A stretch of 64,000 nucleotides of DNA from Lepidodermella squamata. Lineage: Eukaryota > Gastrotricha. Positions 1 through 11,757 of the stretch are shown in pieces. Position numbers and translations under genes: made by a program. The stretch is taken from the NCBI GenBank assembly GCA_047495785.1, contig JBLDXI010000016.1, positions 62,001 through 126,000 of the forward strand, read 5' to 3'. Each line of letters begins with the position of its first letter. The first letter of the stretch is position 1. Under the pieces are notes generated by a model that saw only the letters and a list, made by a program, of their open reading frames with translations, did not search any database and had not been told where the DNA came from.

Positions 1-198
1 CTTCCTCAAAACCCGAAAGGGTACAGACGTTTAGTCGCGGGGAAGAGAAACAAATAAATCATTTTCATTTTCATGGCGGAATTAGTTATCTGCGGTAGAA
101 AAAATATTTGACGGCAGTTTTAGGAGTTTTCGAAGGCCCTGATCACGATTTTGAAATCCGTTTGTCTTTATCTATCACCGTTAAGGCTATAAAAAACT

Positions 199-494
199 GG
201 CCGAAATCGTCCTATCCGCCCAGCTGATTTCAGGCGATTTTTCGAGCACCCTAATTTCTGTTTTACGTTCAGGTGCCTTCAGTTTTTGAATTTTCGATTC
301 TAAATTACTCCCATGAATGTCCCTAAGATTCTCCCTCACTTAAATCGCCGAAAAAATTCAGTTTGAAAGAGTTTCATGGGCTCAGCATTCAGATCTGAAT
401 TCAGCTTTTCCAGTTTTTGCTCGCGAAAGTTTTTGCAGAACAAAAATCACGCACTCCGCCGGTATAAGTCCTGGCGGATAGGACGAATTCGGCC
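199..494. repeat. Inverted repeat pair, possible MITE remnant
   Basis: A 22-nt sequence at 199-220 (ggccgaaatcgtcctatccg plus cc) recurs in reverse complement at 473-494 with one mismatch, enclosing about 250 bp. A third, more diverged direct copy lies near 2230-2249. No target-site duplication could be set. This may be an old miniature inverted-repeat element or a chance stem. Confidence 0.4.
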
Positions 495-583
495 GGTTTG
501 ATTGAAGTTCAAAAGCGTCGACAAATTTTACACAGAGGTAAATGAGACTATGGCGGACACCAGGGCTGCAAAATCTGTTTTCC

Positions 584-1914
584 TGCCCACGAGCATGATT
601 TTTAGCGGTCCACCTGCCCACACGACCCTACTTTTTTCACCATTCTGTTTTTCACTAGGAGCTGTCAGTTTGTGGACGAATAGGTCCTTCATCCGGCAAT
701 TATTGATTTAGAGCCACAAAACTTAGTGACATGTTAAGGGGTCCAATTCGCGAGCGGGCAATACTGCCGCGCAGCGAAATTTTTGTGGGATATTTGGAAA
801 ACATTTTGTGAAAATGAGAGTTATTCGGGTAGGGAAAATAAGCCTAAAACTGCTTTGAATGATACTAAATTTGTTAGAGAATGCGACATTTCTCTCATGA
901 ATTTCCATCTATTGATGAGGGGGAATTTGAAATTTGTACAATTATTTTGTTTTTTTCGAAAAATCAAGTTTTCAACGGTGAGGAATTTCAAAAAAGAAAT
1001 TAGATTTTCGGATTCAGCGCAAAAAGTTGGGCTAGTGCGCAAATATGCGCGTGATTATCGTTAAAATTGGGAGAGAATGGAATAAACCGCGCTCACTAGC
1101 AAATGCGTGGACGTTTTGTTTCTGCCCGCAAAATGCGCGCAGCCGAGAGCGCGCTCGCGCACACTCACACGCACACACACGCGCGCTCCGATACGATTAA
1201 ACTTTTTCGAGTCAAATCTTCCTCAATTTTGACAACAGCCATGCGCAAACTTGCATCCTAGCCTAACTTTTTGCGCTGAATCCGAATATCTATTTTGTTT
1301 TTTGAAATTCATCACCGTTGAAAACTTGGGTGTTACGTGTTACTCATAATTACGCTGAATGAGAATTTTTAATTCAAATAATTGAATAACTAATGTTGAA
1401 TAAAACAATGTGAGCATCATCAGTTAGTGGGCAGCGCTGAAAATAGTTTGATGGTGCGCGGGAAGTTTCGCTTGTTACACAGTACTGCTTTGAAACGAGC
1501 AAAGTTTGTAGTTAATTGATTTATTAAAATTTTTATAGAAATTTGTTCGTATAGGCAATATAGAAATATCTTCCCACTCAATTCGCCTTTGACCAGGCGA
1601 TCTATAAATAAGTTTTCAAGCTGAGTACAGCTATCTGGTCGAAATTCGATGCGGGCAGGGCTGCCCACGATCTTATGCCCACGACTGCCACGAATTATGA
1701 AGATTTTCCCTTGGTTTGCCCACGAAGACCTATGGAATTCGCTCTAGGCAAAGCCGATGAATTACTCGGCGTAAACAAAGCTAACTGTAACAAGAAAGAC
1801 ACTAGTTGTATGTAAAATTTCCGAGCTTTTGAATCAGCGGAAGGTAAAAAGCGGAAACCTGCCAACATCGTGGTGAGGCACGAAAATGCATGCCTTTTCC
1901 GGACCTGCCCACGA
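584..1914. repeat. Scattered TGCCCACGA motif copies
   Basis: The 9-mer TGCCCACGA occurs five times in 1.3 kb, at 584-592, 1662-1670, 1676-1684, 1717-1725 and 1906-1914, with near-copies at about 614-624. A 'CAGGGCTGCAAAA' segment at about 562-574 is also found in inverted orientation near 1971-1983. Together these suggest a decayed repeated element. Confidence 0.4.
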
Positions 1915-2763
1915 AATCAGGGTTCAGCCCCCTCGACCTGCCCAGGAGCATTACTCGCTTGCTCGGACAGGTTTTGCAGCCCTGGCGGACACGTTGGTAT
2001 TTTTTGTTTGATCAAAAAATGATTAGAAACCTATGAAATTTCAAGTTGAAAAAAGCGAAATTTCCATCTCAGGTTGACTATTTTCAAATTGCTGGTATGT
2101 CCTGACCATGCAAGATAACGGTGTCCTGGTCTCAAACCCTTGTAGGCAACATCGAAGAGCAAACTTCCTCAAAAGGGCGATCACGAATTCATCAAATTCA
2201 ATTTTCTGCGATTTTTCAAAGTCGAAATTCCGAAATCGTCCTTCCCGCCGTGAAAGTGTTAAGTCATAAGGGCTTTATAGGTAGTTATTTCTGTCAGGGA
2301 GCGAGTCCCTAGGGTTTCCATGTGTGTGGGATCGCTCGCCGATTTTAAGGAAGCGGCTTTTTATCTTATGTGAAGTTTCCACATTTTTTAAACTTACCTA
2401 ACTAGGCCTGCAGAAAAATTTGTCGACTTTTTTCAGCAAATTTATCACTCCCTAACTCTAACCATTCACCGTCATCCAGCTGGGTTATCTTACAATCTTT
2501 CAAGAGAACATTCCCTGCTACTATAATACCGGGCTATATTTGTATGGTATGACATGAGTACGGAGCCGAACGATAATTACGAGTCGGAACGCACCGGAGG
2601 CGAGTTGCGATGAGTAAATCGAATTCGGCGAGTTCAGATTTCAGATATGAACAATTTACGAATGTTATACAGTAAAACCTGCTATTTCGAACTCTGGTAA
2701 GGTCGAAAATCTGTCATGTCGAACACTTTTGTAGAACCGTCTATAGTTCACATAATCTAAATT

Positions 2764-2764
<1 letters not shown>

Positions 2765-2824
<60 letters not shown>
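2765..2824. repeat. CT/AT microsatellite
   Basis: An uninterrupted (CT)n run of about 16 nt passes directly into an (AT)n run of about 44 nt. It is a simple-sequence repeat just upstream of the kinase-ankyrin exons. Confidence 0.95.
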
Positions 2825-2827
<3 letters not shown>

Positions 2828-2923
2828 CTCAAATATAAAAACTTCACTTACATTATTTAATAAGTAAAATTTTTAATTTTCAACTGCATTCTTCTCAAAT
2901 TATCTTCAAATAGTAAGATCCAG

Positions 2924-5814
2924 AGGTTCAAAAAATTCGATGAGTTCACCAAAAATGAACGATTGGGCAGCGGCGCTTTCGGATCGGTTTGGCACTGCAG
3001 AGCTAAGAAAGATTACGCTGACTATGCTGTCAAAGTGGTAAATCTTAGCGCGATTCAACGGAACTATGAAAAGAATCAGGATATGGCTGGGATACTAGTC
3101 GAATTAACCCGTAATGAGGTTCACCATTCACATTATAACATGAAAACAACGCAAACTCTGATATCATTGATTTTCTACCAGCATGTCAAGCTTCAAAATC
3201 TAAATCACCCTAATATAGTCGCGGTGTACGGCGCGTTTGAAGGTCAGTGAGTTGAAGCCAACTCCGAGCATTAGGGAATCGCCGATTTTTATATTCAAAA
3301 TAACTCCAGAAAGTTTGTTGCAAATCGATGCTACAAACCAAGTGAAGGATAGATGGTACCTGGATGATAAAATGTACTATCTCGTCATGGAGTTTTGTCC
3401 TGGCGGAGATTTGGAAAACTACATTAAACAAACCGAACAAAACAATAGAACCATTGGAGAACTAACGCTACTGCATTGGGCTCGCCAATTAGTATCGGCC
3501 ATAAGCTGCCTGCATGATCGCGGAGCGCTTCATCGGGATATCAAGCCAAAAAACATCTTGCTATGTGACGATGGGAGGACTGTCAAGTTGGGTGATTTCG
3601 GATTAACAAAAATCTATGATGGGTGAAACTTCTCACATTGCGCCAGCAATGACTGCTTAAACTTTTCGTTTTCAGGACTTCCAACAGTACAACATTAGGA
3701 CTCGGAACGCCGAATTATGCCGCGCCTGAGATTTTTAACAGAGAGCAACATTCAAAAGTCAGTGATTGGTGGTCTCTTGGTGTAACGCTGTTCGAATTAG
3801 CTCATCTTCGCCGACCTGTAAGCTACTTTTTTTTCTGGGATGGTTCTTGATTATGATTCTTATAGTTCGAAACAACTGCCGATATTATCAAGTAAGTTTC
3901 AAGACATCACGCTCCTTCGGTATTTTCCACCGACTGCTGCGAATCGGAGAAAGGTTCAACTCGTCGTATATATATTTTATCTCTCTCGATTCCAGGGACT
4001 CGATACAACCGAATTTCGACAATATCCGATGCTCACAGGAGTTTCAGTACTTCGTGTCATCTATGCTACAAAAAGAGCCATCGAAAAGAGCCAAGGTTGA
4101 AGACTTACTGGCGAGCTCTTTCTTGACGCAAAACCATCATACCACTAAAAGAAATGTATCCCAAACAACGGCTGACAATACTGCAGTCAATTCTGAAGCA
4201 GCTTTGAAGGCAAGCCGATTTAATCTGTAGTATCATTCTGAAATATTCATTATGTATTGTCCCTCACAGATGTTGTTTAAATATTCGAGGCAAGGTAACA
4301 TGCTCCCGGAGATTGAGAAATTGCTGAACGACAGCCGATTGAATTTGAACGTGAATAGTAGGAACGACGACGGGTTCACGCCATTGATGATTGCAGCGCA
4401 AGAGGGATTCGATGAATTTATGAAACCGTTAGTACAAAAGTATGGGGCAAACGTTGAATCAGTAGACGTTCAAGGCAGAACAGCAGTGTACTTGGCCGCT
4501 AAAAACGGACACTTCAAAGTTGTGCAAGTCCTCGCCAAAGATTTGAAGGCGAATGTCGAAACAGCTGAGAACGGCGGCGCGATGTCTTTATACGTCGCTG
4601 CTCAGAATGGTCACCTGGAAATCGTGAAGCTTCTCGCTGGAGACGTCAACGCCGATGTGAATGCGGCGACGGATACTGGTGCTACGCCGTTGTACATCGC
4701 TGCTCAAAATGGTCACTTGGAAATCGTGAAGCTTCTCGCTGGAGACTTCAACGCCGATGTGAATGCGGCGATGAATGATGGTGCTACGCCGTTGTTCATC
4801 GCTGCTCAGGAGGGTCACTTGGAAATCGTGAAGCTTCTCGCTGGAGACTTCAACGCCGATGTGAATGCGGCGAGGAATGATGGTGCTACGCCGTTGTTCA
4901 TCGCTGCTCAGGAGGGTCACTTGGAAATCGTGAAGCTTCTCGCTGGAGACTTCAACGCCGATGTGAATGCGGCGAGGAATACTGGTGCTACGCCGTTGTT
5001 CATCGCTGCTCAGGAGGGTCACTTGGAAATCGAGAAGCTTCTCGCTGGAGACTTCAACGCCGATGTGAATGCGGCGAGGAATACTGGTGCTACGCCGTTG
5101 TTCATCGCTGCTCAGGAGGGTCACTTGGAAATCGTGAAGCTTCTCGCTGGAGAATTCAGCGCCGATGTGAATGCGGCGAGGAATGATGGTGTTACGCCGT
5201 TATACATCGCTGCTCTGAATGGTCACTTGGAAATCGTGAAGCTTCTCGCTGGAGAATTCAACGCCGATGTGAATGCAGCGGTGAATGATGGTGCTACTCC
5301 GTTGTTCATCGCTGCTCTGAATGGTCACTTGGAAATCGTGAAGCTTCTCGCTGGAGAATTCAATGCCGATGTGAATGCAGCGGTGAATGATGGTGCTACG
5401 CCGTTGTACATCGCTGCTCAAAATGGTCACTTGGAAATCGTGAAGCTTCTCGCTGGAGACTTCAACGGCGATGTGAATGCGGCGAGGAATGATGGTGTTA
5501 TGCCGTTGTACATCGCTGCTCAAAATGGTCACTTGGAAATCGTGAAGCTTCTCGCTGGAGACTTCAACGCCGATGTGAATGCGGCGAGGAATGATGGTTT
5601 TACGCCTTTAATGATCGCTGCGTACAACGGTCACTCCTGTGTTTTAGATTTTTTATTGCAGTCGCCTGGTATAAACGTAAACGCTCGAATGCCGTCAAAC
5701 GGATGGACGGCTCTATCTGCAGCCACGAACTGCAAGGCAGATGTAGCGCCTGATGACAAGCAGAGATGCATCGAGCTATTGCGGGCGGCTGGAGCTGTGC
5801 ATCCTGGAAGGTAG
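2924..5814 (+). CDS. Ser/Thr protein kinase with C-terminal ankyrin repeats
   Basis: Seven exons are inferred: 2924-3118, 3182-3242, 3310-3622, 3676-3817, 3866-3891, 3996-4209 and 4270-5814. Phases agree at every junction, giving 831 residues; upstream exon(s) with the start codon are not found. The kinase domain covers about residues 12-300 and is intact: glycine loop [14 protein letters not shown]-type lysine in [14 protein letters not shown] catalytic loop, DFG in LGDFGLTK and APE in YAAPEIF. By family knowledge it should phosphorylate Ser/Thr. The last exon encodes about 13 ankyrin repeats, ten of which are near-identical 34-residue units. The junction at 4210-4269 would be a GC-AG intron; without it the kinase ends at 4230 and the ankyrin part would be a separate gene. 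The neighbouring gene also ends in ankyrin repeats, which suggests a shared signalling context. Confidence 0.8.
4210..4269 (+). other. GC-AG intron joining kinase to ankyrin exon
   Basis: The donor reads AAG|GCAAGC, the strong consensus that GC donors normally need, and the acceptor reads CCTCACAG|ATG. Phase 0 is kept on both sides. It is the link that makes kinase and ankyrin parts one protein. Confidence 0.6.
4588..5640 (+). repeat. Tandem 102-nt ankyrin-coding repeats
   Basis: About ten consecutive 102-nt units (34 residues, each with LEIVKLLAG followed by NADVNAA) are nearly identical at DNA level, including silent sites. Variation is concentrated at the D/E before FNADVNAA and in the residues between NAA and TPL. 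Such homogeneity indicates recent unit duplication or gene conversion, unlike the older diverged repeats at the array edges. Confidence 0.95.
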
Positions 5815-7221
5815 ACGAGATATCCCAATGTCACATAATTTGTATTATAATTACGATAAGCAAGCGTCTCCAATTTTACTCGGCTGCTGTTTCGCACCTA
5901 TTGGCAAACGCAATTGCTTGTCACGCTCATCTTTTTGCGGCTGCTTTGCAAAATATTTTAGCAAATTATCTAAATCTTCAATCTTGCTGCACGTGTGCTG
6001 ACAAAAACGTATCAGTTTAGTGTTTAGATCGCGTGAGCGCGTGTGACCTTTGACCTGCAAAAAGAAGTATAATGTTAATACCCCCTAGTTAGAGGGTCCT
6101 ACTTCGCGCACTGCTGAGTAGTTATTAGCCCCAATTATATTATAGTAAATAATATAATTTAATATAATTTATAATATAATATAAATATAAATAAAAGCGA
6201 TAGTGCAACTCTTGGACTTGTTACGTTTGATACCTTATTGTGGCGCTACATACATTACGTCTTCTAGCGTACGTGGTCAAAGCCGGGAACTTTTTCTGGG
6301 GATTTTCCTGGTCGTCCAAGGTGTCTAAGGTACTTTTTCATGAAATTGTCACAGCTACCTAGCGTCTTGAATTTTCGATTTTCCTGATGATAAGTGACAT
6401 TTATCACTCTTTCACGGTAACGGTGAGTTTCGAGCTGTGCCTTGGTAACACCCACCCAATGTCGGGTCCAAGAAGCGTCCCCGGATCCGACCCGGGTAAA
6501 ACCCGAATCGAGGTCAACTTTGTTCATCACGCCATACAAGAACTCACGCAGCTTAGTTTCCAAAGAATCGTATGAAATAAAAAGTTTGGCCATCGCGAGC
6601 CTGTTTATGAACTTCTGAAATGATTATATCCTTTTCGATATCAAACGATCGCTGAAAATGCGTGGCACATTTATTATTAAACGAGTTCTTTTTCATGACT
6701 TTAGATCCAGATTCATTGAAAATTCAGCGTTTATTCACTTCACCGCGACAAAAACTGATGAAAGTATATAAATGGAAAAAGGGATTGAAAAGAGGAATTC
6801 TAACGCTGTTATCGGACGTACAGAGCGCAAGGCCTATCATCGCAGCCTCCTCTCACGGTGATAATGCTATCGCACGAAGGAACATTGGCGCTGGTGGAAC
6901 GTAGAAACAGGTTATAATGGCCAACTTCCTGACATAAGATATAAACGACAGCAAAGGCAGATAGAGAGTGAATTCATGCTGAAATGCTATTTAGTTGCTT
7001 CAACAATACCAGCCGTAATGGTCCTATAATACATCACTTTTCGGTTGCGGAGCTAAAATAGTTTCCAAGTTTGTAAAGCTTGACAAGCTACTTTTTCGCG
7101 ATTAACAACATCAGCTATGCAGATTTCCCCCGCTTTTTTACTCGTCACTTTGACTTTACAACAATGGTATTGATAGTCAACGCGGTTATATCGAAAGAAG
7201 CCCGTGACTGTCACAACTTCA
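5815..7221. other. Intergenic region
   Basis: No supported gene. It contains one copy of the dispersed CCTACTTCGC-type repeat end (about 6078-6113) and an AT-rich simple-sequence stretch near 6136-6195. A 109-codon minus-strand open frame at 6264-6593 shows no recognisable family signature. Confidence 0.6.
6078..6113 (+). repeat. Dispersed repeat end, copy 1
   Basis: The segment contains 'CCCCTAGTTAGAGGGTCC' followed by TACTTCGCGCACTG. It matches 8916-8951 closely, and more weakly 47970-48002 and the minus strand near 18960-19010. Confidence 0.55.
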
Positions 7222-10200
7222 ATGTACCAAGCTGCACTTTTGAAATTAGTTATCGACGCGGGCATTACCAATCCCGATCATCAATCTCACCTGTGCGATG
7301 TTTTCGCTGGTAATTTGCTATTGTTATCGTCATGCCATGAGTCTTAATTTTCGCATTGGTTTTACAGCTAATGAGTTGGATGAACTCGGCATATCACTCT
7401 TAACAAAGGACGAAATCAAGGACTTATTTCCATCGAAATTGGGGCACAGAAAGGCGTGTGAGGCAGTTTCTGTCTTTGCGCAAGCTCGTAAAACAGCACC
7501 CGCCAAGCTAGTTGAATCAGCCGAAAGTCAATTGAAGGTTCAATACAATCTTTATGAACCATTCTTAAACAAAAACTCTAATTTAGCAGCAGGCCGATTC
7601 TTCAAATGATGAGTCTGCTGATGCGACCAAAAAGGCTCGTGTATTCGTCAGCTATTCTTGGAGCTTTCGTGAGGATGACGTCCGCAGGGTCGCTGATGAA
7701 TATCTCAGCAAGCAGCCGGACTTTGATGTTTTCCTTGATGTACACAAAATCTGCGGTGATCTTGATCAAGCGATGATCGAGGTAGGTTTCATGCCCCTCA
7801 GTACCTCCTCGAGATGCCTTTTCATAAAAACAGAAAGTCGACTGGGCTGATATCGTTGTTTGCTTTCTTTGTCAACCCTACCTTCGCGAAGGTTCCAATT
7901 CGGCTGAGGAGTTCGACTATGCTATTTTTAAGAAAAAGAAAGTTCTCCTCGTCAATTTGGAAGACAGCTTTGTCCAGCTTGGAGAATCTCGAAACCTGGG
8001 CAATCTGCTTCGAATTTTTTTGCGCACGGAGGCCATGCACTTCCACGACGATGCGAATGATATTTGCCAGCAAATCCGGCTGATACTGAAAATGCCAGCT
8101 CAGAAAGCCGTTGTTCTGAATCGATTTTACGCCCCGAGCATACCTATCAGCATTGCGAACTATTTCGAGCGGAATGAACTGGAAGCTAAAATGATGAAAC
8201 ATCTTATTGATATCTGCAACCAGCCAGCCAAAGGTATGTTTGCTCAACAGTTGAGACCGTCCACCGTCGGCAGGAAAATCTACAGTGGAAATCAAACGTT
8301 ACTTGAATTAGGTAACGCGCCCAAACTATTTTTAGCTCCAAGCTTGGGTTGAAATCAGCTAAAAATAAAACTTGTAACTCGGACAGACTAATACGTTTCA
8401 ATAGTTGTACAAATATGAATATTCATTAGCTGCTAATTAATATTCCGAAACCCTCGAAATTGATAATTATGTCAGAAAAATTCCGGAAAAAATATTTTAA
8501 ATTTGTCGTAATCATTTCCCAACTGCTCGAATTTTTCTGCGTTTTATTGGGCACGTTACTCGGAATGTACTAGTTTCAAGACATCTCATGAATTATATTC
8601 ATTTTCTTGAACTATTCCACTTTCACAGGAGCTATTTTTAGAGCTCGTACAAACGGCGTTCTGCACGAGATAAAGATGAACAGCCGTATTTCAACTAGTG
8701 TCGCCTCAATTCCACAGTGCGGTTATTTTCATTGTCACTTCATAAAATCTGGAATAATGGTATAATGATTCTCCATGGAAAAACCGAAAGTATGAGGAGG
8801 GGGAGTTGGAGGGTATCATGCCCCCCCCCCCTGCCAGTTCGCAAGGCCAAAGTGAAAACCCCCAAAAACCCTTTAGAACCCTTTGGACCCTTTGGGTACA
8901 ATTAGGACCGAAAATACCTCCTAGTTCGGGAATCCTACTTCGCACACTGGTTGAAATATTGCAGCGTAGACCTGTTATAGATTTAATTGGGGCAAGTATT
9001 TGAACGAATAAGAATAAGCGGATATACCTAAGCCCTAAACGCCTATAGAACCAAGATTCTTAATGGTCTTATCGTTAATATAGGTTTCGCCAGTCTGCTG
9101 GTTGTTGCTGGCGAGGGAGGTGTTGGCAAGTCCGTGTTGATCGCGAAATTACTTTGCAGCGAAAATATACCCAGAGGACTGCAATCGCCAACAGTTGTTC
9201 TATGGCTTCAGTGTTTCAAATGGCAAGGAACCACTTTTGACGACTCAGCCAAGAAAGAATTCCGCGAGAGCCTGATAGCCGTAGCAAAAAAGGCCGCAGC
9301 GGAATTCACCGGATCGGAGTTATCTCACATCAGCGAGTATTTCCGAGACAAAAAACGGCATCGGGTTCTGGTCGTTCTTGACGACATGTTCAACGTGGAA
9401 TTGCTTCGCTTCTTTGTGCAAGAGCAATCAGAAATGTCCTGCTGTGTCATCACGCGTGACCCCTATCCGATTTTAATGCAACAGCGACAGCTCATCTACA
9501 AGTTGGAGAAAATTGATAGCCTCGAAAATGAAGCCATTGAACGTTATCTGGAAAAAACATGCGGATTGGAGGAAAAATTCAAGACGAATGCCAAGGGTAA
9601 GATTGCTAACCTTGCTAAAATGTGCTGTGGTTTGCCTTTGATCATGTCTCTCGTTGCTAACCGATTTCTCTTCGGAAATTTCGATTGGGACGAGGAGTAT
9701 GAAGAGTTGCTAGCCAAAAGACCAACGACTTTGATACTGCTATAGCCGGAGGCGATCCGCGCTTCAAAGAGCAAACCGTTGATTGCCTGTTACAGTTTAC
9801 TCTGGAGCGATTGGGGGAGACATACAGGCTTTGCTTCTATGCTTTCTTACTTTTCGCTCCAAACACTCTAATTCCTGGCGAATATCTAACGATGTTGTGG
9901 CGACAGCTGGCAACCAACCTCAGGGCAAAGGATGTGTTCAATGCATTTGATCAGCGGGCTGTTATACGAACAGTTGGCGGAGAATATGAACTCTCCTCCG
10001 TCCATCAGCTGCTTTGGGAAGCTGGTTTTCGACGAGCTGCTCAAGAATTTGAGATAGCCGCCTCAAATGACGCCGATCTGTATGACAAAGTCCGATTGAG
10101 CTTTCTTCATAGAAGGAATGTTTCTAACGCCGAGATGCTGCTGTTCGAGGTTTTTAAGGGCGAAAATGGTCAAAAGCACAAATCAGTCCATCGGCAGCTG

Positions 10201-11757
10201 CTGCGTGATATCCTGGAGAGTTTGAGTTGCGATGCATTGTTGGATGTTTGCAAGTCTATGAGCGTAAGCGAGGCCAAGTCTTTTATCCATTTCCTATATG
10301 GCTTGGAGTGGGAAGATAATATCGGACCACCGGAAGACCATACTTTAATAGCCTATGGAACTCACAATTCTTATCGCCTGATCTCATGGATACTTTCAAG
10401 GCTGCTTGGGAATCAAGATCTCGGTCAAAACTACATAAAATGCATAGCAGAACACAATGATTTGGCGTTTCTGATGCAAATTTTTGACGACGATAAAATA
10501 TTGATGCTGAAAAACGAGAGGGACAAAATCGTGAACTTTTACGGGCACTTTTGGAAATGCCAAGCAAGAACGGCTTTGAATAACCACGGAAGCTGCAAAG
10601 AAACATCCGAGTTTATTAGATCTGTTTTAAAGCGTGATTTAACATCAGTGAAACGCCATTTCAACCCAGCTGAGGCAATCGTGGCTATGGAAATCGCAGC
10701 GATACAGGGTGACTTGGAGATAGTAAGATTATTGGCCGAAAAATCCCCCGGTGAGAACAACAGCAGAATCCCGCTTAGCATAGCCGCTCAAAATGGACAC
10801 TTAGATGTTGTTAAATTCCTAGCTGGGAAAGCACCGGAATTAGTTTCAATGGCTGACAAGGCCGGCACAACCCCGCTTTGGAGGGCAGCTCAAAACGGCC
10901 ACATCGAAAGTGTTCGTTTTCTAGCAGAGAAAGCACCAGCGACGGTTTCTGCGGGTGATAACAAGGGCAGAGCCGCAATCTGCATAGCCGCGAAAAATGG
11001 TCACATTGAAGTAGTTCGATTCCTGGCGAGAGAAGCACCAAACACGGCTTCGACAGTTGACAACGCCGGTAAAACGCCCCTATGGAGGGCCGCTCAGAAT
11101 GGTAACATCGAAGTTGTTCGATTCTTGGCAAAGGAAGCGCCAACCACGATGTTCACGGCTGATAGCAAGGGCAGAACCCCGATCTGCATTGCCGCTAAAA
11201 ATAGCCACATCGTAGTTGTTCGATTCCTAGCTGAGGAAGCACCTGAAACGGTTTCCACGGCTGATAAGGTCGGTAGAGCTCCGATATGGGGAGCCGCTGA
11301 AAATGGCCACATTGAAGTTGTTCGATTCCTGGGGAGAGTAGCACCAGCCATAATGTCCAAGGCTGATAATTTCGGCAGAACCCCGATTTGGGCAGCCGCT
11401 ACAAATGGCCAAATTGAAGTAGTTCGATTCCTGGGAAAAGAAGCACCAGCCACGGTTTATATGGCTGATGAAAACGGCAGAACCCCGATGTGGGAAGCCG
11501 CTGGCGATGGCCACGCCGAAGTGGTTCGATTCTTGGCAAAAGAAGCACCAGCCACGGTTTTTATCCTGGATAAGTCCGGCAGAACTGCGCTATGGGAAGC
11601 CGCCTACCTAGGCCACGTCGAAATTGTTCGATTCCTCGCAGAAGAAGCACCGTCGTTGGTTTCTGCGGGTGATAACAAGGGCACTACTCCTCTCGAGATA
11701 GCTCAGGTCTATGGCCGACACGAAGTTGTGCGATTCCTGTCAGATTTCAAGCTTTGA
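7222..11757 (+). CDS. SAM-TIR-NB-ARC-ankyrin protein, NLR-like sensor (one apparent frameshift)
   Basis: Five exons are inferred: 7222-7309, 7368-7537, 7593-7781, 7834-8311 and 9084-11757. ATG 7222 is the first ATG after an in-frame stop at 7174. About 1,199 residues. A SAM-like domain (about residues 10-80; LLTKDEIKDLF, KLGHRK) is followed by a TIR domain (about 95-200; ARVFVSYSW, DVFLD, DWADIVVCF, and a glutamate in SAEEFDYA at the catalytic position of NADase TIRs). NB-ARC follows (about 310-530): Walker A GEGGVGKS, Walker B VLVVLDD, VITRD sensor, GLPL motif. A winged-helix/helical linker leads to 11 ankyrin repeats (about 820-1195). By analogy with plant TNLs, Apaf-1 and SARM1, ligand sensing by the repeats would trigger NB-ARC oligomerisation and TIR NAD+ cleavage; that is inference. 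The frame breaks once near 9690-9745, so it may be a pseudogene or a sequence error. Confidence 0.75.
8312..9083 (+). other. 772-nt intron of the TIR-NB-ARC gene, with repeat insertion
   Basis: GT-AG bounds keep phase 1 on both sides and join the TIR exon to the NB-ARC exon directly before Walker A. The intron carries a dispersed repeat end at about 8916-8951 and a C-rich low-complexity run near 8821-8832, so its length probably reflects a mobile-element insertion. Confidence 0.65.
8916..8951 (+). repeat. Dispersed repeat end, copy 2
   Basis: Contains ATACCTCCTAGTT followed by AATCCTACTTCGCACACTG, closely matching 6078-6113. It sits inside an intron. Confidence 0.55.

Larger units (their letters stand above)
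1..2923. other. Non-coding, repeat-rich left flank
   Basis: No convincing coding exon is visible in this stretch. It holds short dispersed and inverted repeats (described separately), a CA/CG-rich low-complexity patch near 1145-1190 and a CT/AT microsatellite near 2765-2824. The missing 5' exon or exons of the kinase gene that begins at about 2924 may lie here, but I could not identify one. Confidence 0.6.

Noticed and set aside
1145-1190. CpG/CA-rich patch as a possible promoter or CpG island
   Set aside because: It is a short alternating low-complexity run with no gene start next to it.
4588-5124. 178-codon antisense frame over the ankyrin array
   Set aside because: A repetitive shadow of the 102-nt tandem units, not an independent gene.
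6264-6593. 109-codon minus-strand open frame
   Set aside because: No family signature, no signal peptide, no supporting promoter or splice partner; length is possible by chance.
6662-6904. 80-codon plus-strand frame upstream of the TIR gene
   Set aside because: Basic, low-information sequence with no recognised domain and no phase-compatible link to the exon at 7222.
7538-7610. Apparent frameshift between the SAM and TIR exons
   Set aside because: A 55-nt GT-AG intron at 7538-7592 with phase 0 on both sides explains it without any lesion.
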